A DNA stretch of 64,000 nucleotides from Verrucomicrobiia bacterium. Lineage in GTDB: Bacteria > Verrucomicrobiota > Verrucomicrobiia > Limisphaerales > CAIMTB01. This document shows positions 17,211 through 26,122 of this stretch, piece by piece. Under the pieces are notes generated by a model. That model did not search any database. It was given only the letters and a program-made list of their open reading frames with translations, and had not been told where the DNA came from. Every line of letters starts with the position of its first letter. Positions within the stretch are counted from its first letter, which is position 1. The DNA is taken from the NCBI GenBank assembly GCA_019634625.1, contig JAHCBA010000006.1:62001-126000 (forward strand), in the 5' to 3' direction. The position numbers and the translations under genes are program-made.

Positions 17211-17294
17211 AAAGTCTGCGGCGCAGGATTGACTCGTTTGGATCTGCGGGAAGCGATTGCGTGGGGTGGGGGGGTGGGGGCAGGGTGGGGCGTG

Positions 17295-18404
17295 ATGCAG
17301 GCGACCACGGAAGTTGTTTTGGATGGAGCAGGGGCCGGGTGTGAGAAGCGGAGGGATGTCGGAGGGGGCAGGGGAGGGTGGCGAGGGTGGGGGCGGCTGG
17401 CGGGGTGGTTGATGATGGGGCCGTTGCTGGGGGCGGGGCCGGCGTTCGGGGCGACTCCGGGGCCAACTGCGGGGGCAACTGCGGGGGCAACTGCGGCGCA
17501 GGAGCTGATCGAGACATTGCGCGGGTTCGGGAATGGAAAGTATCTGTTCGGGCAGATGGGGACGTGGGTGCACAACGAGAATCCGGATCCGGACCATGGG
17601 AGCAACTGGTTGAGGAAGCTCCGGGATCATACGGGGCGGGAGGCGAAGTACGGGTGCATCACTTACGATTTCGAGGACGACCCGTTTCCGGACGAGGCGT
17701 GGAACGCCGGGGTGAAGCGGATGCACGACCGGGGGATGATCGTGGGGGTGTACACGTTCTGGGCCAATCCCTGCGGGGGCGCCTGGAACGAGCCCTGCGC
17801 CAGCGAGGCGATCCGGTCGCCGGAGGACAACCCGGTGAAGACGCACTTCCACCGACAGCTCGACCGCATGGCGGCGAATCTTCAGGGGTTGAGGGAGCAG
17901 GGGATCGCGGTGGTGTACACGCCGTTCGTGGAGAGCGACGATGGATACAAGTGGCACGCGAAGCAGGGTGCGGAGAATATCATTGCGCTGTACCGGGTGG
18001 TTCACGATTACTTCACGCGGGTGAAGGGGTTGGACAATGTGGTGTGGGCGTATCACACGACACAGCGGCAGGGGGCGTTGCAGGCGTATTATCCGGGCGA
18101 CGCTTATGTGGATGTGATCGGGAAGTCGGCGTACGGGATGGGTCTGGTGTTCGATGAGTATGAGTGGGCGGTGGGGAAGAAGCGGAACGACGGCAAGGTG
18201 ATCTGGTGGGCGGAACTGGGGATTCGAGGTCGGAACGAGCCGCCGCGTGATTCCCTCGATGTGTGGCGCAAGCTGGAGGGCGCGTTTCCGGAGCTGGCGG
18301 GGTTTGTGTTCTGGGGCGACGAGGCGTTTTACAATGTGATCGGGAACCGGAATGGCCGGGAGTTGATGGTGCATCCGGGGATTGTGATTCTGCCGGAGCG
18401 GTGA
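17295..18404 (+). CDS. exported GH26-type glycoside hydrolase (mannanase-like)
   Basis: 369 aa. ATG 17295 is chosen because the upstream part of the open frame is encoded by a repeat; it is followed by a Gly/Arg-rich leader and a hydrophobic segment ending at AGPAFGA, read as a signal peptide. The catalytic (beta/alpha)8 domain starts near 75 (FGNGKYLFGQMG). GH26 pattern: GYDF-like ITYDFEDD early, acid/base Glu213 in TPFVESDD, nucleophile Glu307 in IWWAELGIRG and FVFWGD at the end. GH26 enzymes cleave beta-1,4-mannans or related beta-glucans in endo mode. The acid/base context differs from the canonical RPFHE, so substrate is open. A GGGGCGGG hairpin follows 63 nt after the stop. Confidence 0.75.
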   Translation: MQATTEVVLDGAGAGCEKRRDVGGGRGGWRGWGRLAGWLMMGPLLGAGPAFGATPGPTAGATAGATAAQELIETLRGFGNGKYLFGQMGTWVHNENPDPDHGSNWLRKLRDHTGREAKYGCITYDFEDDPFPDEAWNAGVKRMHDRGMIVGVYTFWANPCGGAWNEPCASEAIRSPEDNPVKTHFHRQLDRMAANLQGLREQGIAVVYTPFVESDDGYKWHAKQGAENIIALYRVVHDYFTRVKGLDNVVWAYHTTQRQGALQAYYPGDAYVDVIGKSAYGMGLVFDEYEWAVGKKRNDGKVIWWAELGIRGRNEPPRDSLDVWRKLEGAFPELAGFVFWGDEAFYNVIGNRNGRELMVHPGIVILPER

Positions 18405-18467
18405 GTCTGGGGAGCGGCGTTTCGGAGGGGACGAATTGCGCGTGTCCAAGCGACTGGAGTTACTCGC

Positions 18468-18492
18468 GGGGCGGGCTTGTGGAACCCGCCCC
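18468..18492. terminator. hairpin between convergent genes
   Basis: GGGGCGGG (18468-18475) and CCCGCCCC (18485-18492) form a perfect 8-bp stem with a 9-nt loop. It lies between the stop of the GH26-type gene (18404, plus) and the end of the alcohol dehydrogenase (18527, minus). The following TCCGGGTTTCTT is only weakly T-rich, so it may work as a bidirectional terminator or simply as an mRNA 3' stabiliser. Confidence 0.55.
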
Positions 18493-18526
18493 TCCGGGTT
18501 TCTTACGGGTTTCTGTGCGGGCGGGG

Positions 18527-19558
18527 TCAGGCTGTGACTTCGACCAGGGCTTTGATGACGCGGGTCTCGGGGAGGAGGTAGGTGGGGAAGATTTCCGGGA
18601 CGGCTTCGAGGGTGGTGCGGTGGGTGATCCAGGGATCGGTGCGGAGGTGACCGTCTTCGATGGCCCGGATGATGCGGGTGAAGTCGTCGGGGAGGGCGTT
18701 GCGGCTGGCGAGGAGGGTGATTTCGCGGCGGTGAAAGATCGGGGCGTGAAGGAAGGAGACCTTCTCCTGGGTGATGCCGACGTACACCCAGCGTCCGGCG
18801 AAGGCGCAGTATTCGAGGGAGGTGCTCATCGAGTGGTGGGAGCCGGTGGCGTCGATGGTCACGTCCGCCAGGGCGCCGCCCGTGAGGTCGCGGAGGGCGG
18901 TGAGTTCCTGTCCGTCGCCGCGGGAGAGGAGGGTGTCGGAGACGCCGAGGCGGTCGCGGACGAAGGCGAGCCGATCCTCGTTCATGTCCATGACCACGGT
19001 GCGGGCGCCGCTGAGGCGGGCGAATTCGATGGCCGAGAGTCCGATGGGACCGGCGCCGACGACGAGGACGGTTTCGCTGGGCTGGGGGGCGGCGCGGTTC
19101 ACGGCATGACAGCCGATGGCGAGGGTTTCGACCAGGGCGAGCTGTTCGAAGGTCAGGCGGGTGGAGGGATGGACCTTGCGGGCGGGGACGGTGAAGTACG
19201 GGCGGAGACCGCCATCGCAGTGGACGCCGAGGGTCTGGTTGTGCTCGCAGCAGTTGGTGTGTCCGCGCTGGCAGGCGTGGCAGCGGTAACAACTGATGTA
19301 GGGCTCGACGGAGGCCCGGTCGCCGGGTTTGAGGTGGGTGACGTCTTCGCCGACGGCGGTGACTTCGACACCGAGTTCGTGGCCGGGGATGCGGGGGTAC
19401 GAGAAGAACGGCATTTTCCCGAGGTAGCCGCTGTAATCGGTCCCGCAGATGCCGACCTGATGGACGCGGAGCAGGGCTTCTCCGGGTCCGGGCGGGGGCG
19501 GTTCGGGGAGGTCGATGAGGTGGAAGGAACGGGGTTCGGTGAGTTGAAGGGCCTTCAT
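18527..19558 (-). CDS. zinc-dependent medium-chain alcohol/polyol dehydrogenase
   Basis: 343 aa MDR-family NAD(P)-dependent dehydrogenase. Catalytic zinc ligands: Cys38 in GICGTD, His60-Glu61 in PGHE, and Glu144 region. Structural zinc: Cys90, 93, 96 and 104 with the classical spacing. Rossmann motif VVGAGPIG at 167-173 and Asp in VMDMNEDR indicate NAD preference. The family oxidises secondary alcohols of sugars and polyols such as sorbitol, galactitol or hexonates. It is the last gene of a minus-strand operon with a UxaE-type epimerase and an aldo/keto reductase, so a sugar or sugar-acid substrate is likely. The same frame is open far upstream, but only as antisense to other genes; ATG 19558 is the start. 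Confidence 0.9.
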   Translation of the reverse strand: MKALQLTEPRSFHLIDLPEPPPPGPGEALLRVHQVGICGTDYSGYLGKMPFFSYPRIPGHELGVEVTAVGEDVTHLKPGDRASVEPYISCYRCHACQRGHTNCCEHNQTLGVHCDGGLRPYFTVPARKVHPSTRLTFEQLALVETLAIGCHAVNRAAPQPSETVLVVGAGPIGLSAIEFARLSGARTVVMDMNEDRLAFVRDRLGVSDTLLSRGDGQELTALRDLTGGALADVTIDATGSHHSMSTSLEYCAFAGRWVYVGITQEKVSFLHAPIFHRREITLLASRNALPDDFTRIIRAIEDGHLRTDPWITHRTTLEAVPEIFPTYLLPETRVIKALVEVTA

Positions 19559-19656
19559 GGCGGGCGCGGTGCGGAGCGCGTTGGGGGAATGGGGGGGAGA
19601 CGGGGCGGGAGGGAAGTTGCGGTTGGGGCGCCCGGTCAGGGCGTTGCGTCGGGGGG

Positions 19657-20589
19657 TCAGTTGTTTTCGGGGAGGCCCTCGAGGTGGCCGATGTTGCGGA
19701 CGGGGCGGAAGATTTCGCGGACTTCGTCGAGGAGGGCGGTGTCGAGGGGTTCGGCGGCCCAGCGGGCCCATTGGCGGATGTTTTCGGGGTTGGCGCTGCC
19801 GGCGATGGTGGAGGCGATGTCGGGGTGGGCGAGGCTGAACTGGAGGGCGAGCCTGGCGATATCGACACCGCGGCGGGCGCAGTGATCGGCGGCCTGGCGG
19901 GCGGCGGCCTTGACCTCCTCGGGTTCCTTGAGCCAGGGGGGCAGTGGAGCGTGAGTGAGGAGCCGGGCGCTGAAGGGTCCGGCGTTGAGGGCGCCGATGC
20001 CCTTGTCGCGGAGGTAGGGAAGGGTTTCGTCGGCGAACCGGGTGTTCTGGAGGGTGTACTGGTTGTAGCTGAGGACGCAGTCGAGGGGCGCCTGGTCGGC
20101 GATGAAGCGGAAGATCTTCTGCGGATAGCCGCTGATGCCGAGGAAACGGACCTTGCCCTGGGCGCGGGCGCGTTCGAGGGCGGGGAGGGTTTCGTCCACG
20201 ATCTGCTGCATGGGGACGAATTCGATGTCGTGGCAGAGGACGATATCGAGGTGATCGGTGCCGAGGCGGTGGAGGCTGACGTCGATGCTTTCGGCGACGC
20301 GACGGGCGCTGAAGTCGAAGTGGGCGAGGTCGTAGCGGCCGAGTTTGGTGCAGAGGACGTACTGATCGCGGGAGACATCGCGGAGGGCGAGGCCGAGGAG
20401 GACTTCGCTCATGCCGCGACCGTAGAAGGGGGAGGTGTCGATGAAGGTGAGGCCGCATTCGAGCGCGACGCGGACGCTGCGGAGGGCGTCTTCGACGGTG
20501 ATCCGGCGGAACTCCTGGCCGAGGGAGGAGGCGCCGAAGCCGAGGATCGGCAGGTGGAGGCCGGTGCGGCCGAGGGGACGGGTGATCAT
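19657..20589 (-). CDS. aldo/keto reductase (sugar dehydrogenase type)
   Basis: 310 aa, a (beta/alpha)8 NAD(P)-dependent oxidoreductase with the complete catalytic tetrad: Asp51 and Tyr56 in FIDTSPFYG, Lys82 in CTKLGRY and His120 in VLCHDIEF. Sequence character resembles the aldose 1-dehydrogenases (L-fucose, D-threo-aldose or L-galactose dehydrogenase) rather than the stress-type reductases. It lies 36 nt downstream of the UxaE-type epimerase and 98 nt upstream of the zinc dehydrogenase, on the same strand. A role in oxidising an aldose to its lactone in the same pathway is inferred. Which aldose is not visible. Confidence 0.88.
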   Translation of the reverse strand: MITRPLGRTGLHLPILGFGASSLGQEFRRITVEDALRSVRVALECGLTFIDTSPFYGRGMSEVLLGLALRDVSRDQYVLCTKLGRYDLAHFDFSARRVAESIDVSLHRLGTDHLDIVLCHDIEFVPMQQIVDETLPALERARAQGKVRFLGISGYPQKIFRFIADQAPLDCVLSYNQYTLQNTRFADETLPYLRDKGIGALNAGPFSARLLTHAPLPPWLKEPEEVKAAARQAADHCARRGVDIARLALQFSLAHPDIASTIAGSANPENIRQWARWAAEPLDTALLDEVREIFRPVRNIGHLEGLPENN

Positions 20590-20625
20590 GGGGAGGGCGG
20601 GACGGCGAGGTGGGGATTGGGGGGA

Positions 20626-21870
20626 TTAACCGACGAAGAGGGGGCGGAGATGGCGTTCGTAGAGGTTGGCGGTGACGTTGCGGCCGACGACCTCCTCGTT
20701 GCCGCGGACGAGGGTGAGGTAGGTCTGGCCCTGTCGGGCGGCGAGTTTGAAGGCGACATGGAGCAACTGGCGGAAGCTGGGATTGAACTCGGGATGCGCG
20801 GGGACGTGGCGGAGGGCGTTGGCGAACTGGGTGCCGTTCCAGCCGGAGACGGTCGAGGCCTTGGGGAGCTTCTTGAGATCGACGTCGATGACCGAGGCGT
20901 AGGGCGCGCACAGTTCCGCGGCGTGATCGAGGGCCGAGGCGTAGATCTCCTTCACCAGCACGAGGCCGCCGCCGCCGGCTTCGGCGAGGCCGATGAGTTC
21001 CTCGAGCCAGGTGGTGCCGGCGGTCTTGAGGTGGACGCCGGCCCCGGTGCGCTGGAGGGCGCGGCGGACGATGGGGTAGAGGGAGAACTTGTCGCTGCCG
21101 GAGTGGATGCTGAGTTTGAGGTTGGCGGGCAGGCCGTAGCGATGGATCGCGAGCTGGAGGACGGCGAGGTCGTCGTGGAACTCCCGCTCGAACTGGTCGA
21201 GGTCGCCGACGTAGTCCACGCCCTTGTTGAAGCGGCCGGTGAACTTGGGGGCGATGGTCTGGACCCGGACCCCCTGGTCGGCGAGGGCGGCGAGGATGGT
21301 GAGGAGTTCCGGGGGTGTCTGGGGTGCGTCGGTTTCGTCCATCGAGACCTCGGCGATAAAATCGCCCACGTGTTCGGCGATGTGCCGGTAGAGCCGGCCG
21401 GCCTCGATGGCGGCGAGGAGGTACTTGCGGGCCATGGCTTCGATGGCCTCCCGGGAGGTGGTGAAGGGATCGGTACGGCCGGGCAGGTCGAGGATGCCGA
21501 CGAGTTCGGGGTGGCGTTCGACGAAAGCGGCCACGTCGGCGGCCGGGGCTTCCTTCCCGATGCTGTCCGCCACGTCGAGGGTGAAGAAGTCGGAGCAGTC
21601 GAGGAACCGGTCCACGGTGTCCAGGCGGATGTGATCGGCGTCCACGTGCCAGTCGCCCTTCCAGCCCATGGCCTCCACGGCTTCCTGGGCGGCATCGAGG
21701 ACGCTGCGGGGTTCGGAGCCGATGAAGGAGTGTTCGCGGTTGGATTTGTTCCAGACGGGGACCACCTCGACGCCGTCCTCGGCCAGGCGGCGGAAGGCGG
21801 TCAATTGGGCTTTCGCCTGCTGGGCAAACCGGTCTCCGACCCCGAACGAGAAGCGTGCCAGTTCGATCAT
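20626..21870 (-). CDS. uxaE: tagaturonate epimerase (UxaE) family protein
   Basis: 414 aa. UxaE enzymes epimerise D-tagaturonate and D-fructuronate, allowing galacturonate to enter the glucuronate branch. The sequence shows the family layout, with DVADSIGKEAPAAD in the middle, KFTGRFNKGVDYVGD, and the signature KFSLYPIVRRAL then GVHLKTAGTTWLEE near the C-terminal third, and metal-ligand-type residues (HVDADHIRLD, HSGSDKFSLYP). ATG 21870 is chosen; a further 19 in-frame codons upstream read as low-complexity Pro/Ser. It heads an operon with two sugar oxidoreductases. No other hexuronate genes are in the window, so the natural sugar acid could be a relative of tagaturonate. Confidence 0.82.
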   Translation of the reverse strand: MIELARFSFGVGDRFAQQAKAQLTAFRRLAEDGVEVVPVWNKSNREHSFIGSEPRSVLDAAQEAVEAMGWKGDWHVDADHIRLDTVDRFLDCSDFFTLDVADSIGKEAPAADVAAFVERHPELVGILDLPGRTDPFTTSREAIEAMARKYLLAAIEAGRLYRHIAEHVGDFIAEVSMDETDAPQTPPELLTILAALADQGVRVQTIAPKFTGRFNKGVDYVGDLDQFEREFHDDLAVLQLAIHRYGLPANLKLSIHSGSDKFSLYPIVRRALQRTGAGVHLKTAGTTWLEELIGLAEAGGGGLVLVKEIYASALDHAAELCAPYASVIDVDLKKLPKASTVSGWNGTQFANALRHVPAHPEFNPSFRQLLHVAFKLAARQGQTYLTLVRGNEEVVGRNVTANLYERHLRPLFVG

Positions 21871-21965
21871 GGGGGACGAGAGGGTGCCGGGATCCGGGGA
21901 CGGGGGAAAGTCTGGAGCGGCTTCCATCTTTACTTCCCAGGGCGGGGGAATCCACGCTTTTGCCC

Positions 21966-22364
21966 ATGCGACGCATGCAGTGGCTGGTGCCCGGGATGCT
22001 GGGCGCGCTGTTGGCGGTGACGGGGTGCGCGACGCGCATCACCAATCTCACACCGTCCACCCTGCCCCGTGAGGAGAGCGGGCTGTACGCGTTCGAGGCG
22101 GAGTGGACCAGCACCGAACGGACGCGCGAACTGCGGCAGGACCGCATCCGGGGCTACGTGGTGTACGACGGGAACTTCTATGCGATGGAACGGGTGTCGC
22201 GGATGACCAACCGCTGGGAGAGCATGGTGCCGATTCCCGAGGACCGGCGGATTGTCTTCTACCACTTCAAGTGGGACTACGAGAACGCCGGGTTCGGCCG
22301 CAACCACCCCAACAGCCTCCGGTCCCAGCAGTTCCAGCTCGAGATCGCGGATACGTATCCGTGA
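21966..22364 (+). CDS. small lipoprotein
   Basis: 132 aa. The N terminus is a lipoprotein signal peptide with positive start (RRMQWL), a hydrophobic core and the lipobox VTGC (Cys about 20), so the mature protein is lipid-anchored. The remainder is a beta-rich domain (SGLYAFEAEW, GYVVYDGNFYAMERV, IVFYHFKWDYE) resembling small uncharacterised lipoproteins of this phylum. It is transcribed divergently from the UxaE-type gene across 95 nt and converges with der, with only 21 nt between stops. Function is unknown; envelope maintenance is a guess. Confidence 0.75.
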   Translation: MRRMQWLVPGMLGALLAVTGCATRITNLTPSTLPREESGLYAFEAEWTSTERTRELRQDRIRGYVVYDGNFYAMERVSRMTNRWESMVPIPEDRRIVFYHFKWDYENAGFGRNHPNSLRSQQFQLEIADTYP

Positions 22365-22385
22365 CCGGACCCGGGCGGAACGGAA

Positions 22386-24008
22386 CTACCGGCGGCCCCG
22401 GATCTTGCCGCGCCGGGTGGGTTTGGCGGGGCGGGCGGATCGGTCGGATCGGGCGCGGGCGGGCGGTCGGCTGGAGACCTTGCGTCCCTTTGGGGCGGGG
22501 CGGTCCTTGCGGACGGATTCGATGGTCTTGGGTCGGGCGCGAAGGATGAGGACGAGGGGACAACCCTCGTAGCCGAAGGCGGTGCGCAGCGAGCCGGAGA
22601 GATATTTCTCGTAAGGGCGGTCGAGGATGTCGTTGCGATTGACGAAGAGGACGAAGCGCGGCGGCGCCTGGCCGATCTGGGTGGCGTAATAGAATTTGAG
22701 GCGGTCGCCCCGCGGGGTGATCGGCTGGCGGCGGGTGACGGCGTCGTGAAGGGTCCGGTTGAGGACGGCGGTGGGGACGTGCTGGTGGAGCTGGGCGGCG
22801 ACGTAGCGCACCGCTTCGAGGAGGCGATCGAGATGGAAGCCCGAGGCGGCCGAGGTGAAGATCACCGGGGCGTAGTCGAGGAAGAAGAGCTTCTCCTGCA
22901 CCCAGCGGCCGAACTCGCCGAGGGTGGTCATGGGCATTTCGGTGTTGCGGCCCTTGCGGACGCCGGACTCGCGGCGCTGCATTTCCCGTTCACGGGCCTC
23001 GCGGACGTTCTCTTCCACCATGTCCCATTTGTTCACCACCACGATGCAGGCGCGACGGGCCTCGGTGATGAGGGCGCCGATCTTCTTGTCCTGCTCGCGG
23101 ATTCCGTCGGCGGCGTCGAGCACCAGGATGGCGATGTCGCAACGGCCGATGGCCTCCTCGGTGCGCTTGACGCTGAAGAACTCGATGGAGTTGTCGATGC
23201 TGCGCCGCTTCCGCACCCCGGCGGTATCGACCAGGACGTAGCGTTCGCGGCGTCCCTCGGTCTCGATCTCGAACGGGACATCGACGGCGTCGCGGGTGGT
23301 GCCGGGAACGGCGCTGACCACCACCCGGTTCGATTGGGTGAGGGCGTTGATGAGGGAGGACTTGCCGACGTTGGGCCGGCCCACGATGGCGAGCTTCAGC
23401 GGGGCGTCCGGATCGCGGGGACGATCCGCGGCCGTCTCCGGGTCCGCGGACGGGTCGGATTCCGCAGGCGCGGGGCGAATCGATGCGGTGTCTGGTCCGG
23501 GTTCGGGCAGGTGATCGAGGGCGGCCCGCATGAGCGCCTCGACGCCGCGCCCGTGGATGGCGCTGACGGGGAAGAGGCGGTCGAAGCCGAGCGATGCGAA
23601 GTCCACGGCACCCGCGGCGACGCGTTCGTTGTCGGACTTGTTGGCGGCGAGGAGCACGGGTTTGCCGGCTTCGCGGAGGCGGGCGGCGACCTCGGCATCG
23701 AGCGGGACGAGTCCTTCCTGGACGTTGACCACCAGGATGATGGCGTCGGCGGATTCGATGGCGACGGAGGCCTGTTCCATGGCCGCCTGGGTGATGGCGT
23801 CCTGGGCCTTTTCGCCGCGCCGCAGTCCGAGGCCGCCGGTGTCGATCAGGGTGAAAGGACGGCCGTTCCACTCGACCTCGGCGGTCACGCGGTCGCGCGT
23901 GACCCCGGGGAGGTCGTGGACGATGGCGATCCGGCGACCGGCGATGCGGTTGAAGAGGGCCGACTTGCCGACGTTCGGCCGGCCGACAATGGCGAGGACT
24001 CCTGGCAC
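22386..24008 (-). CDS. der: GTPase Der (EngA), ribosome assembly
   Basis: Tandem-GTPase protein for 50S subunit maturation, 540 aa. G-domain 1: GRPNVGKS at 9-16, DTGG at 56-59, NKSD at 123-126. A Pro/Asp-rich linker of about 35 residues follows (168-202), longer than usual. G-domain 2: GRPNVGKS at 210-217, then TTRDAV, DTAG and NKWD, and finally the KH-like domain (TPRGDRLKFYYATQIG). The last 45 residues are a basic Arg/Pro tail. The GTG at 24008 is chosen because homology begins at once (VPGVLAIVGRPN); no good Shine-Dalgarno is visible, and the frame is open upstream only through a repeat element. Confidence 0.95.
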   Translation of the reverse strand: MPGVLAIVGRPNVGKSALFNRIAGRRIAIVHDLPGVTRDRVTAEVEWNGRPFTLIDTGGLGLRRGEKAQDAITQAAMEQASVAIESADAIILVVNVQEGLVPLDAEVAARLREAGKPVLLAANKSDNERVAAGAVDFASLGFDRLFPVSAIHGRGVEALMRAALDHLPEPGPDTASIRPAPAESDPSADPETAADRPRDPDAPLKLAIVGRPNVGKSSLINALTQSNRVVVSAVPGTTRDAVDVPFEIETEGRRERYVLVDTAGVRKRRSIDNSIEFFSVKRTEEAIGRCDIAILVLDAADGIREQDKKIGALITEARRACIVVVNKWDMVEENVREAREREMQRRESGVRKGRNTEMPMTTLGEFGRWVQEKLFFLDYAPVIFTSAASGFHLDRLLEAVRYVAAQLHQHVPTAVLNRTLHDAVTRRQPITPRGDRLKFYYATQIGQAPPRFVLFVNRNDILDRPYEKYLSGSLRTAFGYEGCPLVLILRARPKTIESVRKDRPAPKGRKVSSRPPARARSDRSARPAKPTRRGKIRGRR

Positions 24009-24109
24009 GCGGGGAGCATGGGGGAGGAGAGACCGCGGGATGAAGGGCGAAGTGAAGGTCCGGGCTGACTTGCCGCATCGCGGGGGGACCAGGAGGAGGG
24101 GAGCGATGG

Positions 24110-24267
24110 GATGAGGACTCGCGGAGCTCGTCTCTCCGGAGTGAAGCAAAGGGGTGAGATCGGAGGGCCGAGTTCCACGAGGCCGCAAGGGAGTGGTGCG
24201 TGGGGTTGAGGAATCGCGGAGCTCGTCCCTCCGATTCGCTGCCTTCTCACCCACCCCTTCGGGATGC
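24110..24267. repeat. 157-bp palindromic element, copy C (rearranged)
   Basis: Carries the right part of the element intact, from GGAGGGCCGAGTTCCACGAG through CCTCCGATTCGCTGCC to CGGGATGC, in the same orientation as copy A. The left end is replaced by a second piece of the other arm (GGACTCGCGGAGCTCGTCTC at about 24114), so it looks like a recombined or nested copy. It sits in the 288-nt intergenic space between der and the DUF1501 gene, close to der's presumed promoter. Confidence 0.75.
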
Positions 24268-24296
24268 CGATCCTTCGCGGAACCTCGCACCGCGAC

Positions 24297-25691
24297 TCAC
24301 ATCAGCAGTTCGTGCACGACGTGGCCATGGACATCCGTGAGCCGGTAGTCACGTCCGCCGTGGCGGAAGGTCAGACGCTCATGGTCGATGCCGAGCAGAT
24401 GCAGGATGGTGGCATGGAAGTCGTGGACGTGGACCAGGTCCCCGGTGACGGTCGCGCCAATGTCGTCGGTGGTGCCATGCACCATGCCGCCCTTCACCCC
24501 GCCGCCGGCCATCCAGGAGGAGAAGCACGAACTGTGGTGACCCCGGCCCTTTTCGCCGTCCACGCCCGGCGTGCGGCCGAACTCGGTGGTCCACACGACG
24601 AGCGTGTCGTCGAGAAGGCCGCGTTGCTTGAGATCGGTCAGGAGTCCGGCGATGGGCTGGTCGATGTTCCTGGCATGCTTGGCGTGCTCGGCCATGTCGC
24701 CGTGCTGGTCCCAGTTGTGGCTGGAGGTGCCGTCCACGATCTCGATGAAGCGCACGCCGCTCTCGGCGAGCCGGCGGGCGACGAGGCAGGGCCAGCCGAA
24801 GCCGTCGGTTTGTCCGCGCTGCATGCCGTAGAGTTCATGGGTGGCGTCACTTTCCTGCGACAGGTCGAACACTTCGCGCGCCTCGGTCTGCATGTGGAAG
24901 GCGGTTTCGAAGGCGCGGAGGCGCGCGGCCAGTTCGCTGTCGTGGCCGCGGGATTGGAGGTGGCGCTGGTTGAACGCGCCGGCCAGGCCCAGTTCCAGTT
25001 CCTGCAATTCGCGGCGCGGGGTGCGGGGATCGAGGTTGGCGATGGGTTCCCTGCCGGGCACGACGCGCACGCCCTGGTGGTAGGCGGGCAGGAAATCGTT
25101 GTTGAAGATCTGCGTGCCGGCGTAGGGCGACCCGGCGGAGAGCACCATGAACGAGGGCAGGTTGCGGTTGAAGGTGCCGAGGCCGTAGCTGATCCAGGAG
25201 CCGATGCTCGGGCGGGAGAAGAAGAACGAGCCCGTGTGGATGGCGAGCGTGGCCTGGTAGTGTTCGTTGTCATCGGACTTCATCGAGCGGATGAGGCAGA
25301 CGTCGTCCATGCGCTCGCGCAGGTGGGGGAAGAGGTCGCTGACGAGCGTGCCGCAGCGTCCGCCCGGGTGAAACTCCCAGCCGGGCCGGAGCAGGCGGCG
25401 GAGCTGGTTTGAGAGGCCGCCCCCCACGCCCATCGTCTTGCCGTCGGCGGCGAAGAGCGCGGGCTTGTGGTCGAAGGTGTCCATATGGGACACCCCGCCG
25501 TTGGAGAAGATGAAGATGACGCGTTTGGCCCTGGCCGGGAAATGCGGCGGCTTGGGCGCAAGGGGATCGGCCGCGGCGGGGGCGGCGGAACCGGACTCGG
25601 CGAGGAGGTTGGACACGATGCCGGGCAGCAGCATCGAGCTGCCGACCAGCGAACGGATGAAGGCACGGCGGTAAAGGAGGGGGTGGTTCAT
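24297..25691 (-). CDS. DUF1501 protein (sulfatase-fold, exported)
   Basis: 464 aa. DUF1501 proteins are alkaline-phosphatase/sulfatase-fold proteins found next to PSD1-type cytochromes in Planctomycetes and Verrucomicrobia; their reaction is unknown. The N terminus (MNHPLLYRRAFIRSLVGS, then a hydrophobic stretch) is a Tat-like signal sequence. Family landmarks: VIFIFSNGGVSHMDTFDHKP near 70, CLIRSMKSDDNEH, VLSAGSPYAGTQ, HNWDQHGD and LVVWTTEFGRTPG followed by GRGHHS near the C terminus. The start at 25691 overlaps the stop of the upstream PIN toxin by 4 nt, which separates this gene from its usual PSD1 partner. Confidence 0.9.
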   Translation of the reverse strand: MNHPLLYRRAFIRSLVGSSMLLPGIVSNLLAESGSAAPAAADPLAPKPPHFPARAKRVIFIFSNGGVSHMDTFDHKPALFAADGKTMGVGGGLSNQLRRLLRPGWEFHPGGRCGTLVSDLFPHLRERMDDVCLIRSMKSDDNEHYQATLAIHTGSFFFSRPSIGSWISYGLGTFNRNLPSFMVLSAGSPYAGTQIFNNDFLPAYHQGVRVVPGREPIANLDPRTPRRELQELELGLAGAFNQRHLQSRGHDSELAARLRAFETAFHMQTEAREVFDLSQESDATHELYGMQRGQTDGFGWPCLVARRLAESGVRFIEIVDGTSSHNWDQHGDMAEHAKHARNIDQPIAGLLTDLKQRGLLDDTLVVWTTEFGRTPGVDGEKGRGHHSSCFSSWMAGGGVKGGMVHGTTDDIGATVTGDLVHVHDFHATILHLLGIDHERLTFRHGGRDYRLTDVHGHVVHELLM

Positions 25692-26122
25692 GAACAGTCG
25701 GGGGGTGGACTGGTTCTCTTGGCGGGCAGCAGTTCCTGGCACAACAACGCCGTCGGAATGGCGGAAAAGTGGGGATCACGATGGACCAGTGTCGCCCCAT
25801 GCAACGACGCGGTGGCCCCGATCAACGCATCCATGGCCGAGATATGCGCGATGGCACGGGTGCGCAGGCGAATGGCCTCGCCGCGGACCGCTTCATGCAC
25901 GTCCACGACCCGGTCGAGCAGTTCGCGATAGCGGTCCAGTTCTCCGGCCCGGGTCGGCTCATCAAGCCCCAGGTGATGCAGGCGCAGTTCAAACTCATAG
26001 AGCGAGAGGATCGAAACACCGACGACCACCCTCTCATCCTCCAACAACGCCTGCACGCGCTCGGCGCCATTCTCCGCGAGGTAATGCGCCAGGAGGGCGG
26101 TGGTGTCGAACAGATGCGTCAT
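25688..26122 (-). CDS. PIN-domain toxin in a PSD1/DUF1501 operon
   Basis: 144 aa PIN-domain RNase. Acidic site: Asp6 in HLFDTTALLA, Glu in LSLYEFELRL, Asp in SAMDALIGA and Asp in VHRDPHFSA. Start overlaps the antitoxin stop by 4 nt (26119-26122) and its own stop overlaps the DUF1501 start by 4 nt (25688-25691), so toxin and DUF1501 are translationally coupled. The layout antitoxin-toxin is standard for VapBC; the location inside a metabolic operon is not. Could be a maintenance cassette or a recent insertion that kept the reading arrangement intact. Confidence 0.82.
   Translation of the reverse strand: MTHLFDTTALLAHYLAENGAERVQALLEDERVVVGVSILSLYEFELRLHHLGLDEPTRAGELDRYRELLDRVVDVHEAVRGEAIRLRTRAIAHISAMDALIGATASLHGATLVHRDPHFSAIPTALLCQELLPAKRTSPPPDCS

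Noticed and set aside
17118-17294. Upstream extension of the GH26-type gene
   Set aside because: It passes through the palindromic element at 17136-17210 and delays the signal peptide; ATG 17295 is better.
18527-22147. A 1206-codon open frame on the minus strand covering three genes
   Set aside because: Only its last part (from ATG 19558) is the zinc dehydrogenase. The rest is Arg/Pro-rich and runs across the aldo/keto reductase and the epimerase in another frame, a shadow of high G+C.
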